Position numbers and translations under genes: made by a program
Notes under the pieces: model-generated
Told to the model about the DNA's origin: nothing
Databases searched by the model: none
What the model saw: the letters and a program-made list of their open reading frames with translations, nothing else
Part shown: piece by piece, positions 25,051 to 33,687 of the stretch
How positions within the stretch are numbered: the stretch's first letter is position 1
Layout: every line of letters begins with the position of its first letter
Assembly (NCBI RefSeq): GCF_036195045.1
Contig: NZ_CP108100.1
Location: 7,192,001-7,256,000, forward strand
Source: Streptomyces sp. NBC_00236
GTDB taxonomy: Bacteria > Actinomycetota > Actinomycetes > Streptomycetales > Streptomycetaceae
Direction of reading: 5' to 3'
DNA length: 64,000 nt

Positions 25051-27423
25051 TCAGCTGGTGTAGGCCTCCAGTTCGGAGAGCTGGGCGGCCGGCCAGCCGG
25101 TGTTGCCGGTGAACGTCAGCCGCAGATAGCGGGCGGACGTGCCGGGCAGGGTGACGGTCGCCCGGTTACCGCTCGACGGATCGAAGGTGTAACCCGCCGA
25201 GGCCTTGAGCGAGTTGAACGTGTTGTTGTCGGTGCTGCCCGACACGCTCAGGGTCTGCGTACGAGTGGACCAGGCGGCCGCCGGGGGCAGCTTCAGGACC
25301 AGCCGCTTGACCGCCTTCGCCGCGCCCAGGTCCACGGTGATGGTCTGCGGGAAGGCGTGGTTGGTGCTCTCCCAGTAGCTGTTGGCGTCGCCGTCCACGG
25401 CCCGGGAGGCGCTGTACACGTCGGCGTGGCCGGAGTCGGTGACGGTGCGGCCCTGGGCGAGGTTGCCCGTCTCGGCGGGCGGATCGGTGGGCGGGTCGGT
25501 CGGGTCGGTCGGCGGGTCCGTGGGCGGGTCCGTCGGACCGCTGCCGCCGCCCGGCACCCCGCCGTTGGTCCACACCGGGGCCGGCCAGGTCCCGGTGCAG
25601 GCCGGCGGATCGGCGTACCAGCCGGAGTTCCCGGTGCCCCGGGTGATCCGGAAGCCGCTGCCGACACAGTTGTGGATCGGGTTGGACTGCGCGATGTGCG
25701 TGGCCACGACGTTGTTGAAGGTGGCTGTGCCCGGCGACTGGATCTGCAGCGCGTAGGTGCCGGCGCCGTCGATCCTGATGTTGTCGAAGTGCAGCCCGTT
25801 CGTCGCACCCTCGATGAGGTGGATCGCGGCGTAGGAGCTGTCCAGCACCTCGGTGTCGGAGATGTTGACCGTGGCGTTGATCGGTTCGTTGAGCCCGCTG
25901 AACCAGATCGCTCCGACGCCGAACTGCCAGTTGTAGTCGTTGTTCCCGGTACGGATCAGGGTGTTGCGCGCCGCCGTGGTCGTACCGGAGACGGCGGTTC
26001 CCTGACCGGAGTTGACGCCCGGGTAGCGGTTGGCGATGTGCAGGCCGCCGCCGTTGGTGATGGTGTCCGACATGACGTTGTCGGAGATGGTGATGTCCTT
26101 GCCGCCGTACGTGACGATGTTGTTGGCGAGGATCGGCAGGATCACGGTGTTGAACGTGAACTTGTTCTTCACGTTCGGGACGTTCTCCGCCCACATCGCC
26201 AGACCGTCGTCACCGGTGTTGCGGACGAAGGTGTTGGTGACCTTGGAGTTCGTGACGCCGTAGTGGAAGTTCACGCCGTCCGCGGTCTGGTCCAGGATGC
26301 GGCTGTTCTTGATGGTGAAGTTGTCCATCGGGCCGTCCATCCAGGCGCCGCACTTGGTGTGCTGCATCCAGACGTTGTCGACGGTCGAGTCGGACAGCGC
26401 CCCGCCGATGGCGTTGACCTGGTCGTTGTCCTCGCGCTCCCGGATGTCGCCGATGATGGCGAAGTCCTTGAGCGTGACGTTGCGGCTGCCGCCCTGTGCG
26501 GCGTACTTGCCGTAGACGCCGACGGCCTTGCTGCGGTTCGACGGATCGCGGCCGGTCAGTACCGAGTACCAGGGACCGGCGCCGCGCAGCGTCACCTGGT
26601 CCACGACGATGTGGTCGCGGACCTGGAAGGTGCCCTGCGGGATGTACACCTCCTTGCCCTGCGCCTTGCCCGCGTCGACGGCCGCCTGGATCTTGGCGGT
26701 CGAGTCGGCGGACCCGGTCGGGTCGGCACCGAAGTCGGCGACGACGTCGAGGGCGCCCGAGGGCTTGGCGATGGGCGCGGCCACCTGCTCGAAGTCCGCC
26801 AGGTCGATGGTGAACGACGGTGAGGCGGCGGTGGAGGAGACCTGCAGCCGGACCTTCGTGCCGGCCGCGAGGGTCGACCCGAACATGGTTCTGGCCTCGT
26901 CGTAGAAGTGGTGCGGGTTGGTGTCTCCCGGGTTGTTGTTGAACGGGTAGCCGCCGTAGTACCAGCCGTACTTCGAGGTGACCGGCACGGCCTTGGGCGA
27001 GGCGCCGTTCACCGTCACGTCGATCGAGGCGTCCCGGCCCGATCCGGCGGCGTTGTCCGGCAGTGAGTACCGGAAGGACATGGCGTTCGCGGGTGCGGTG
27101 AGCGTGAACTCCACGTACTCACCCACCGCGTCCAGCGTCACGGCCTGCCGGCCCGACGCCTCGGAGGGCAGCGTGCCGTACAGGCGGTTCGGGCCGATCA
27201 GGGTGCCGTTGGTGGCTGCGTACTCGGCTTCCTGCTCCTTGAACGGAACGGTCGCACCGCGACCGGGAACCGCCAGCGGGGAAGGGGCCGGGACTCCCGC
27301 CGCGGCGGCTGTCGGGGCGCTGGACAGCACCACGGCGGCGGCGGTGCCGAACGCGGCGATGGCCAGCGCGAGGGAGGCGGATATGGATCGTCTGAGCAAC
27401 TGGCGTCGGGGTGGTGGGGTCAC
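25051..27423 (-). CDS. Secreted GH87-like alpha-1,3-glucanase (mutanase/mycodextranase)
   Basis: Secreted enzyme of 790 residues from a GTG at 27423. A long signal peptide (RRQLLRRSISASLALAIAAF...TAAAA, ~5-42) has twin arginines. An N-terminal carbohydrate-binding-like beta domain (~55-200) is followed by a right-handed beta-helix (~215-600). D382 in the QTADGVNFH segment and D405-D406 in NTGDDGLAMW match the catalytic Asp trio known in GH87 glucanases. A PTDPP-repeat linker (~628-650) leads to a C-terminal F5/8-type (CBM32-like) domain (~653-790). It should hydrolyse alpha-1,3-glucan of fungal walls or dental-type mutan. Divergent from the GH5 cellulase. The GH87 assignment is from motifs, not a search. 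Confidence 0.85.
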   Translation of the reverse strand: MTPPPRRQLLRRSISASLALAIAAFGTAAAVVLSSAPTAAAAGVPAPSPLAVPGRGATVPFKEQEAEYAATNGTLIGPNRLYGTLPSEASGRQAVTLDAVGEYVEFTLTAPANAMSFRYSLPDNAAGSGRDASIDVTVNGASPKAVPVTSKYGWYYGGYPFNNNPGDTNPHHFYDEARTMFGSTLAAGTKVRLQVSSTAASPSFTIDLADFEQVAAPIAKPSGALDVVADFGADPTGSADSTAKIQAAVDAGKAQGKEVYIPQGTFQVRDHIVVDQVTLRGAGPWYSVLTGRDPSNRSKAVGVYGKYAAQGGSRNVTLKDFAIIGDIREREDNDQVNAIGGALSDSTVDNVWMQHTKCGAWMDGPMDNFTIKNSRILDQTADGVNFHYGVTNSKVTNTFVRNTGDDGLAMWAENVPNVKNKFTFNTVILPILANNIVTYGGKDITISDNVMSDTITNGGGLHIANRYPGVNSGQGTAVSGTTTAARNTLIRTGNNDYNWQFGVGAIWFSGLNEPINATVNISDTEVLDSSYAAIHLIEGATNGLHFDNIRIDGAGTYALQIQSPGTATFNNVVATHIAQSNPIHNCVGSGFRITRGTGNSGWYADPPACTGTWPAPVWTNGGVPGGGSGPTDPPTDPPTDPTDPPTDPPAETGNLAQGRTVTDSGHADVYSASRAVDGDANSYWESTNHAFPQTITVDLGAAKAVKRLVLKLPPAAAWSTRTQTLSVSGSTDNNTFNSLKASAGYTFDPSSGNRATVTLPGTSARYLRLTFTGNTGWPAAQLSELEAYTS

Positions 27424-27713
27424 GTCTCGGTCGTCCTTGCGGCTCGTGGGGGCTCTTCGGACGCCCCACAGGCTAGGAGCAGTGACGCAAGGAAGTCCAC
27501 GCTGCTGCGCAAGATTCCGTCTTTGGTGCTCAAATTTGCGACGGATCACTGTGAGAATCAGGTGTTCTGGGCGGGTTGGTCGGTCCGGCCGGGCCTGTGG
27601 CCCGAGGTCGTGGTGCTCGGTGCCCGGAAGCGGCCGGGGTGGAGAAGGTGTGCCCTGGCGGGAAAAGTCGGGATCTCCCGCCGGTGGCTTGCCGCGGATG
27701 TCGCCGCGACCCA

Positions 27714-27745
27714 TTGACAGCGCGGCGGCGTGCTGGCTTCATGCT
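27714..27745 (+). promoter_or_regulatory. Promoter candidate of the cellulase gene
   Basis: A perfect -35 TTGACA at 27714-27719 is followed 18-20 bases later by an imperfect -10 (TTCATG at 27738 or CATGCT at 27740). The start point would fall in or beside the CebR box, so repressor binding would block initiation. Confidence 0.55.
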
Positions 27746-27759
27746 TGGGAGCGCTCCCA
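27746..27759. promoter_or_regulatory. CebR operator (cellobiose/cellotriose-responsive)
   Basis: TGGGAGCGCTCCCA, a perfect 14-bp palindrome identical to the established CebR binding site of Streptomyces. It lies 36 bases before the GH5 start. CebR releases DNA when cello-oligosaccharides are bound, so the cellulase should be induced by cellulose breakdown products. Confidence 0.92.
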
Positions 27760-27794
27760 CACCTTCGTGTTCTTCGGTCGAAAGGCGAAAACGA

Positions 27795-29201
27795 ATGAAG
27801 TCGTTCAGGCGCGGGCGAAAGGGAACCCTGGTGGCCGCGGGGCTGGCCGCCGTCACGTTGTTCGCTTTATCGGGTACGGCTGACGCGCAGCCGGTACGGG
27901 CTGCCGGCGGGGCGGCCGCACAGGCGGGGGAGGGGGCCCAAGCGGAACCCCGGGCGGAATCCCGTACACAGGCCGCGACCGGCACGGACTGGCTGCACAC
28001 CGACGGCAATCGGATCGTCGATGAGAACGGTCACCAGGTATGGCTGACCGGCGTCAACTGGTTCGGGTTCAATGCCACCGAGCGGGTCTTCCACGGCCTC
28101 TGGTCGGCCAATCTGGACACGCTCACTCGGCAGATGGCGCAACGCGGAATCAATATCGTCCGGGTGCCGATCTCCACCCAGTTGCTCCTCGAATGGAAGA
28201 ACGGGCAGGCGACCGTACCGAGTGCGGTCAATTCCTGGGCGAATCCTGAACTGAAGGACAAGACGAGCCTTCAGGTATTCGACGCCTTTCTCGATGTGGC
28301 GGACAAGTACGGCATCAAGGTCATGCTCGATGTGCACAGTGCCGAGGCGGATAATTCCGGGCACATCCACCCCGTCTGGTGGAAGGGTTCGATCACCACC
28401 GAGCAGTTCTACACGGCATGGGAATGGGTGACCGACCGCTACAAGTCCGACGACACGCTGGTGGCGATGGACATCAAGAACGAGCCGCACGGCAAGCAGG
28501 GCGACAGCCCCCGGGCGAAATGGGACGGCTCCACCGACCAGGACAATTTCAAGTACGCGTGCGAGACCGCCGGAAAGCGGATTCTCGCCGTCAACCCGCA
28601 CGTACTGATCCTGTGCGAGGGAATCGAGGTCTACCCGCGGGACGGAACAAACTGGTCCTCCACCGATGCGTCGGACTACGACCACACCTGGTGGGGCGGC
28701 AACCTGCGCGGCGCGGCGGAGCACCCCGTGGACCTGGGAGCCCAGCAGGACCAGCTCGTCTACTCCCCGCACGACTACGGACCGCTGGTCTTCGCCCAGC
28801 CCTGGTTCCAGGGCGAGTGGAGCCGTACGACGCTGGAGCGGGACGTCTGGGACCCGAACTGGCTCTACCTCCACAAGAGCGGCACGGCGCCCCTGCTGAT
28901 CGGCGAGTGGGGCGGTTTCCTGGACGGCGGTCCCAACGAGAAGTGGATGAACGCCCTGCGTGACGTCATCGTCGAGAACCGGATCAGCCAGACCTTCTGG
29001 TGCCTCAACCCGAATTCCGGCGACACCGGCGGCCTGCTCGGCTACGACTGGGCGACCTGGGACGAGGCGAAGTACGCCCTGCTGAAGCCGGCCCTGTGGC
29101 AGGAGGACGGCGCCTTCGTGAGCCTCGACCACCAGACCCCGCTCGGCGGCGAGGGCAGCACCACCGGCATCAGCCTCACGGACCTGTACGGCTCCGGCTG
29201 A
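27795..29201 (+). CDS. Secreted GH5 endo-1,4-beta-glucanase
   Basis: Cellulase of 468 residues. Signal peptide (KSFRRGRKG, then a hydrophobic run to about residue 34) with a twin-Arg start. The GH5 catalytic domain covers ~57-450: VWLTGVNWFGFN begins it, the acid/base is E230 in MDIKNEPHG and the nucleophile E371 in LLIGEWGGF. No separate cellulose-binding module is present. Codon 25, in the signal peptide, is TTA, so translation should need the bldA tRNA. The 5' half uses many A/T-ending codons (aat, gat, gta) compared with its neighbours. A CebR box precedes it and a perfect 16-bp terminator follows. Confidence 0.94.
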   Translation: MKSFRRGRKGTLVAAGLAAVTLFALSGTADAQPVRAAGGAAAQAGEGAQAEPRAESRTQAATGTDWLHTDGNRIVDENGHQVWLTGVNWFGFNATERVFHGLWSANLDTLTRQMAQRGINIVRVPISTQLLLEWKNGQATVPSAVNSWANPELKDKTSLQVFDAFLDVADKYGIKVMLDVHSAEADNSGHIHPVWWKGSITTEQFYTAWEWVTDRYKSDDTLVAMDIKNEPHGKQGDSPRAKWDGSTDQDNFKYACETAGKRILAVNPHVLILCEGIEVYPRDGTNWSSTDASDYDHTWWGGNLRGAAEHPVDLGAQQDQLVYSPHDYGPLVFAQPWFQGEWSRTTLERDVWDPNWLYLHKSGTAPLLIGEWGGFLDGGPNEKWMNALRDVIVENRISQTFWCLNPNSGDTGGLLGYDWATWDEAKYALLKPALWQEDGAFVSLDHQTPLGGEGSTTGISLTDLYGSG

Positions 29202-29242
29202 GGCGCCGGGCCCGTCGAGGCCGGGGCGGGCGACGGCACGCA

Positions 29243-29278
29243 CGAGGGCCCGGATGCTGGGGAGCATCCGGGCCCTCG
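29243..29278. terminator. Perfect terminator hairpin after the cellulase gene
   Basis: CGAGGGCCCGGATGCT (29243-29258) and its exact complement (29263-29278) around a GGGG loop; 16 pairs. It also faces the end of pssA (29299). Confidence 0.85.
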
Positions 29279-29298
29279 TCCTTGCTGTGCTGTGCGGG

Positions 29299-30153
29299 CT
29301 ACGGCAGCTGGGCCGCGCGTGCCTCGCGCCGGTTGTCGCGGAAGGTGTTCACCCGGCGGGCGGTCGCGAAGAGCGGGATGACCGCACCGAGGACCACCTG
29401 GAGCGCGCAGCCGGTCTGCAGAAGCAGCTGACCGCCGGGGGCGTCGAACGCCCACGCGGCCAGGAGCCCCATCGCGGCCACGATCCAGCCGAGCATCGCC
29501 ACCGCGAGCACGCCCCGCGGCTTCGGGTACTCGACCCGGCTGACCATCAGCCACGCCACTCCGACGATCGCCAGCAGCGTCGGCACGAAGGGCAGCTCCA
29601 GGAGCACGATCGAGATGACCGTGAGCGCTCCGAAGGGGCTCGGCATGCCCTGGAACATGCCGTCCTTCAGGGTCACGCAGGAGAATCTCGCAAGCCTGAG
29701 CACCACCGCCAGCAGCACCACGATCGCCGCGAGCGCCGAGACCCGCTGGTGTGCGTCGTCCGCGACCATGCCGTACACGAGGACGAAGTACGCCGGGGCG
29801 AGCCCGAAGCTGACCAGGTCCGAGAGGTTGTCCAGCTCGGCACCCATCGGCGAGGACCGCAGCTTGCGCGCCACGAGCCCGTCGAACAGATCGAAGATCG
29901 CCGCCATGAGCATGAGGATCACGGCGGTGGCCGCGGAGTGCCGCGCCATGCCGCTCTCGTCGCTGCCCGTGAGGTGCGGGATGAGGATCCCCGTGGTGGT
30001 GAAGTACACCGCCATGAATCCACACGTGGCGTTACCGAGAGTGAGGGTGTCCGCTATCGACAGCCGCATCGAGAGCGGCATGTCCTCGGCGTCGTCCTCG
30101 GCCTCGGCCTCCGGCACCCAGCCGGCCTGTGTGTCCGGATCAATCACGGTCAA
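29299..30153 (-). CDS. pssA: CDP-diacylglycerol--serine O-phosphatidyltransferase
   Basis: Integral membrane enzyme (284 residues) that joins CDP-diacylglycerol and serine to phosphatidylserine. The CDP-alcohol phosphotransferase motif is exact: DG-x2-AR-x8-G-x3-D-x3-D in DGLVARKLRSSPMGAELDN and the following LSD. The N-terminal ~30 residues are acidic. The start listed is TTG at 30153, six bases after a GGGGGTGA ribosome-binding-like stretch and 14 bases inside psd; a GTG at 30147 is possible. With psd it makes phosphatidylethanolamine. Confidence 0.92.
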   Translation of the reverse strand: MTVIDPDTQAGWVPEAEAEDDAEDMPLSMRLSIADTLTLGNATCGFMAVYFTTTGILIPHLTGSDESGMARHSAATAVILMLMAAIFDLFDGLVARKLRSSPMGAELDNLSDLVSFGLAPAYFVLVYGMVADDAHQRVSALAAIVVLLAVVLRLARFSCVTLKDGMFQGMPSPFGALTVISIVLLELPFVPTLLAIVGVAWLMVSRVEYPKPRGVLAVAMLGWIVAAMGLLAAWAFDAPGGQLLLQTGCALQVVLGAVIPLFATARRVNTFRDNRREARAAQLP

Positions 30154-30787
30154 TGCGAGTCACCCCCGCGGTGGTGGCCTGGCCGACCTCGACCGCGACA
30201 TCGATACCTTCCGGAAGGTAGATGTCGACCCGCGAGCCGAACCGGATCAGGCCGATGCGCTCGCCCTGCTCCACCTTCGTGCCCTGCGGGACGTACGGGA
30301 CGATGCGGCGGGCGACCGCACCCGCGATCTGCACCATCTCGATGTCACCGAGCTCGGTGTCGAAGTGCCAGACAACGCGCTCGTTGTTCTCGCTCTCCTT
30401 GTTGAACGCCGGGACGAACCCACCGGGGATGTGCTCGACCGATGTCACCGTGCCGGCCAGTGGCGCGCGGTTGACGTGCACGTTCAGCGGGCTCATGAAG
30501 ATCGCGACGCGGGTGCGTCCGTCCTTCCACGGCATGATGCTCTGCACCACGCCGTCGGCCGGTGAGATGACGCGCCCCTGGGTGATCTCGCGCTCGGGGT
30601 CGCGGAAGAACCACAGCATGCCCGCCGCGAGCGCGGTGGTGGGCACGGCCAAGGCCGCCCAGCGCCCGGACCTGCGGGCCCGGGTCAGGCTGAGTGCGGC
30701 GGTGGCGACGGTCGGCAGGAGCCACGGCGAAGCTCCGCGTGCAAGGCGGACCCCGCCGCGTGGTGCAGAGGTATGGCTGTCGGGCAT
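30140..30787 (-). CDS. psd: Phosphatidylserine decarboxylase
   Basis: Short-form pyruvoyl-dependent decarboxylase, 215 residues, converting phosphatidylserine to phosphatidylethanolamine at the membrane. FFRDPEREI near residue 60, SPADGVVQSI and FMSPLNVHVNR are conserved; self-cleavage should occur before the Ser in RFGSRVD near residue 184, which becomes the pyruvoyl group. Two hydrophobic helices at ~20-58. The ATG at 30787 follows a GAAGGTC stretch; a longer frame exists upstream without support. Overlaps pssA. Confidence 0.92.
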   Translation of the reverse strand: MPDSHTSAPRGGVRLARGASPWLLPTVATAALSLTRARRSGRWAALAVPTTALAAGMLWFFRDPEREITQGRVISPADGVVQSIMPWKDGRTRVAIFMSPLNVHVNRAPLAGTVTSVEHIPGGFVPAFNKESENNERVVWHFDTELGDIEMVQIAGAVARRIVPYVPQGTKVEQGERIGLIRFGSRVDIYLPEGIDVAVEVGQATTAGVTRIDRD

Positions 30788-30968
30788 GGATGACCTTCGT
30801 AGCGGATGATGCCGCGCTGGCAACGGGGGACGGCGGCTTTTCCGGCGATGTTATCGGTTGCTGACCGCAACTGGGCAAGCCAGCAGCCGAGTCGGACGTC
30901 TGGAAGGCACCGGATGAGGATGACAGGGTGTGATCTTCTTCGCGGCTAAATCGCCTCGAATGGGACAA

Positions 30969-32174
30969 TCAACCCTGGAAACGGTACTCCTCGAGGAGTC
31001 GGCGCCCGATGATCATTTTCTGGATCTCGGCGGTACCTTCACCGATCAGCAGCATCGGGGCCTCACGGTAGAGGCGCTCGATCTCGTACTCCTTGGAGAA
31101 GCCGTAACCGCCGTGGATACGGAAGGCGTCCTCGACGACTTCCTTGCAGTACTCGGAGGCGAGGTACTTCGCCATCCCTGCCTCCAGGTCGTTCCGCTCC
31201 CCGGAGTCCTTTTTGCGCGCTGCATTTACCATCATCGCATGCGCGGCCTCGACCTTGGTGGCCATTTCGGCCAGCTTGAACTGGATCGCCTGGTGCTGGG
31301 CGATCGGCTTTCCGAAGGTGTGGCGCTGCTGCGCGTAGGAAACGCCCAGTTCGAATGCACGCTGTGCGACGCCACAGCCACGCGCAGCCACATTGACGCG
31401 GCCCACCTCCACGCCGTCCATCATTTGGTAAAACCCTCGGCCGGTGGTGCCGCCCAGCACACGATTGGCCGGAATGCGTAGTCCGTCCATGATGAGTTCG
31501 GTGGTGTCGACGCCCTTGTAACCCATCTTGTCGATCTTCCCCGGGATGGTGAGACCGGGCCGGACCTCGCCGAATCCGGGCTCCTTCTCCACCAGGAAGG
31601 TCGTCATCGACTTGTGCGGCGGCGTGCCCTCGGGGTGGCCTTCGTCACTCCGGCACAGCACGGCGACGAGCGAGGACGTGCCGCCGTTCGTCAGCCACAT
31701 CTTCTGACCGTTGAGGACGTACTCCTCGCCGTCCTTGACGCCCTTGGAGCTGATCGCCGAGACGTCCGAGCCGAGCGCCGGCTCGGACATCGAGAAGGCG
31801 CCGCGGACCTCGCCCAGCGCCATCCGGGGCAGGAAGGTGTCCTTCTGCTCCTGCGTGCCGTGCTGCTTGAGCATGTACGCCACGATGAAGTGCGTGTTGA
31901 TGATTCCGGACACGCTCATCCAGCCGCGGGCGATTTCCTCCACACACAGCGCGTATGTGAGAAGCGACTCACCCAGACCGCCGTACTCCTCGGGAATCAT
32001 CAGTCCGAACAGACCGAGTTCCTTGAGGCCCTCGACGATCTCGGTAGGGTACTCGTCGCGGTGCTCCAGCTGGGTCGCGACCGGAAGGATCTCCTTGTCG
32101 ACGAAAGCCCGGACCGTGGAAAGGATTTCCTGCTGGACTTCGTTGAGACCGGCCGTCTGGGCGAGTCGCGTCAT
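30969..32174 (-). CDS. Acyl-CoA dehydrogenase of the ethylmalonyl-CoA operon (probable methylsuccinyl-CoA dehydrogenase)
   Basis: FAD-dependent acyl-CoA dehydrogenase, 401 residues, standard length with no N-terminal extension. Typical segments: GAFSMSEPALGSDVSAI (~130-146), KMWLTNGG, GYKGVDTTEL and the C-terminal RIHGGYGFSKEYEIERLYRE; the catalytic Glu is expected near there. In the operon it follows the MaoC gene by three bases, so oxidation of methylsuccinyl-CoA to mesaconyl-CoA is the natural role. The Rhodobacter enzyme of that step is clearly longer, so the assignment rests on context. Confidence 0.85.
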   Translation of the reverse strand: MTRLAQTAGLNEVQQEILSTVRAFVDKEILPVATQLEHRDEYPTEIVEGLKELGLFGLMIPEEYGGLGESLLTYALCVEEIARGWMSVSGIINTHFIVAYMLKQHGTQEQKDTFLPRMALGEVRGAFSMSEPALGSDVSAISSKGVKDGEEYVLNGQKMWLTNGGTSSLVAVLCRSDEGHPEGTPPHKSMTTFLVEKEPGFGEVRPGLTIPGKIDKMGYKGVDTTELIMDGLRIPANRVLGGTTGRGFYQMMDGVEVGRVNVAARGCGVAQRAFELGVSYAQQRHTFGKPIAQHQAIQFKLAEMATKVEAAHAMMVNAARKKDSGERNDLEAGMAKYLASEYCKEVVEDAFRIHGGYGFSKEYEIERLYREAPMLLIGEGTAEIQKMIIGRRLLEEYRFQG

Positions 32175-32176
32175 GG

Positions 32177-32704
32177 CTACTTCTCCACGTTCTTCGGCGA
32201 AGGCTGCTTCAGCTCCGGGCGGCCGGGCTGTTCGCCGCCCCGCTCCTTGATGTACGTCTCGGTGGGGACCATGACCTTGCGGCGGAAGACGCAGACGAGC
32301 GTGCCGTCCTGCTTGTAGCCCTTGGTCTCCACATAAACGATTCCGCGGTCGGTCTTGGACCGTGACGGGGTCTTGTCCAGAACGGTGGTCTCGCCGTAGA
32401 TCGTGTCGCCGTGGAAGGTCGGCGCCACGTGCTTCAGCGACTCGACCTCCAGGTTGGCGATCGCCTTTCCGGAGACGTCCGGGACCGACATGCCCAGCAA
32501 CAGCGAGTAGATGTAGTTGCCGACGACTACGTTCTTGCCGAAGTCGGTCGTCTTCTCTGCGTAGTTGCTGTCCATGTGCAACGGATGGTGATTCATGGTC
32601 AGCAGGCAGAACAGGTGGTCGTCGTATTCGGTGACGGTCTTTCCGGGCCAGTGCTTGTAGACGGCACCGACCTCGAACTCCTCGTACGTGCGTCCGAACT
32701 GCAT
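32177..32704 (-). CDS. MaoC-family hydratase (probable mesaconyl-CoA hydratase)
   Basis: Hot-dog-fold hydratase of 175 residues. YDDHLFCLLTMNHHPLHMD (~residues 27-45) holds the catalytic Asp/His pair region of MaoC enzymes, and ESLKHVAPTFHGDTI is conserved. Start ATG at 32704. It sits between the lyase and dehydrogenase genes with spacings of 2-3 bases. Expected reaction: mesaconyl-CoA to beta-methylmalyl-CoA. The Lys/Glu-rich tail is likely disordered. Confidence 0.88.
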   Translation of the reverse strand: MQFGRTYEEFEVGAVYKHWPGKTVTEYDDHLFCLLTMNHHPLHMDSNYAEKTTDFGKNVVVGNYIYSLLLGMSVPDVSGKAIANLEVESLKHVAPTFHGDTIYGETTVLDKTPSRSKTDRGIVYVETKGYKQDGTLVCVFRRKVMVPTETYIKERGGEQPGRPELKQPSPKNVEK

Positions 32705-32706
32705 GA

Positions 32707-33687
32707 TCAGGCCTCCGGAGCTTCGAACTTGGAGGTGCGCTGCATGCCGGCCGCGCGGCCCTTGCCCGCGATGACCAGGGCCATCTTGCGGCTGGCCTCG
32801 TCGATCATCTCGTCGCCGAGCATCGCGGAGCCCTTCTTGCCGCCCTCCTCGGAGGTGCACCAGTCGTAGGCGTCGAGGATCAGCTCGGCGTGGTCGTAGT
32901 CCTCCTGCGAGGGGGAGAACACCTCGTTGGCCGCGTCGACCTGACCGGGGTGCAGCACCCACTTGCCGTCGAACCCGAGAGCCGCGGCACGGCCGGCGAC
33001 CTCGCGGTAGGCGTCCACGTCGCGGATCTGGAGGAACGGGCCGTCGATCGCCTGGAGGTCGTGCGTACGGGCCGCCATCAGGATGCGCATCAGGATGTAG
33101 TGGTAGGCGTCCGCGCCGTAGCCGGGCGGCTGCTGACCGACGACCAGGGTCTTCATGTTGATCGACGCCATGAAGTCGGCCGGGCCGAAGATCAGGGTCT
33201 CCAGGCGGGGCGAGGCGGCCGCGATGTCGTCGATGTTCACGAGGCCCTTGGCGTTCTCGATCTGCGCCTCGATGCCGATCTTCCCGACCTCGAAGCCCAT
33301 CGTCTTCTCGATCTGGGTGAGCAGCAGATCCAGTGCGACGACCTGCTGGGCGTCCTGGACCTTCGGCAGCATGATGCAGTCGAGGTTCGGGCCGGCGCCC
33401 TCGACGACCGTGATGACGTCGCGGTACGTCCAGTGCGTCGTCCAGTCGTTGACCCGCACGACCCGGGTCTTGCCCGTCCAGTCGCCGTTGTTCAGCGCGT
33501 CGACGATGTGGTGGCGGGCGCCCTCCTTGGCGAGCGGCGCGCAGGCGTCCTCCAGGTCGAGGAAGACCTGGTCGGCCGGGAGGCCCTGGGCCTTCTCCAG
33601 GAACCGCGGGTTCGAGCCGGGCACGGCCAGGCAGGAGCGGCGCGGGCGCAGCCGGTTCACGGGAGACGAGGGGCTGGGCGTGGTCAT
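32707..33687 (-). CDS. CoA-ester lyase, HpcH/HpaI (CitE-like) family
   Basis: Aldolase-type lyase of 326 residues. RRSCLAVPGSNPRFLEKAQ, VFLDLEDACAP, RVNDWTT and EAQIENAKGLVNI are the substrate- and Mg-binding segments of malyl-CoA/beta-methylmalyl-CoA lyases. It should cleave beta-methylmalyl-CoA to glyoxylate and propionyl-CoA, closing the ethylmalonyl-CoA route. Start overlaps the meaA stop by four bases (33684-33687). Confidence 0.9.
   Translation of the reverse strand: MTTPSPSSPVNRLRPRRSCLAVPGSNPRFLEKAQGLPADQVFLDLEDACAPLAKEGARHHIVDALNNGDWTGKTRVVRVNDWTTHWTYRDVITVVEGAGPNLDCIMLPKVQDAQQVVALDLLLTQIEKTMGFEVGKIGIEAQIENAKGLVNIDDIAAASPRLETLIFGPADFMASINMKTLVVGQQPPGYGADAYHYILMRILMAARTHDLQAIDGPFLQIRDVDAYREVAGRAAALGFDGKWVLHPGQVDAANEVFSPSQEDYDHAELILDAYDWCTSEEGGKKGSAMLGDEMIDEASRKMALVIAGKGRAAGMQRTSKFEAPEA

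Larger units (their letters stand above)
27424..27794. other. Regulatory gap between glucanase and cellulase genes
   Basis: 371 bases without a gene. It holds a TTGACA box at 27714-27719, a perfect CebR palindrome at 27746-27759 and an inverted repeat GGCGGGA/TCCCGCC (27657-27682). The part next to the glucanase is noticeably richer in A/T (27500-27560), as expected of promoters; no clear hexamers were assigned to it. Confidence 0.6.

Noticed and set aside
25475..25540. Repeat at the PTDPP-coding stretch as a DNA repeat element
   Set aside because: It is a normal Pro-Thr linker between enzyme and binding domain.
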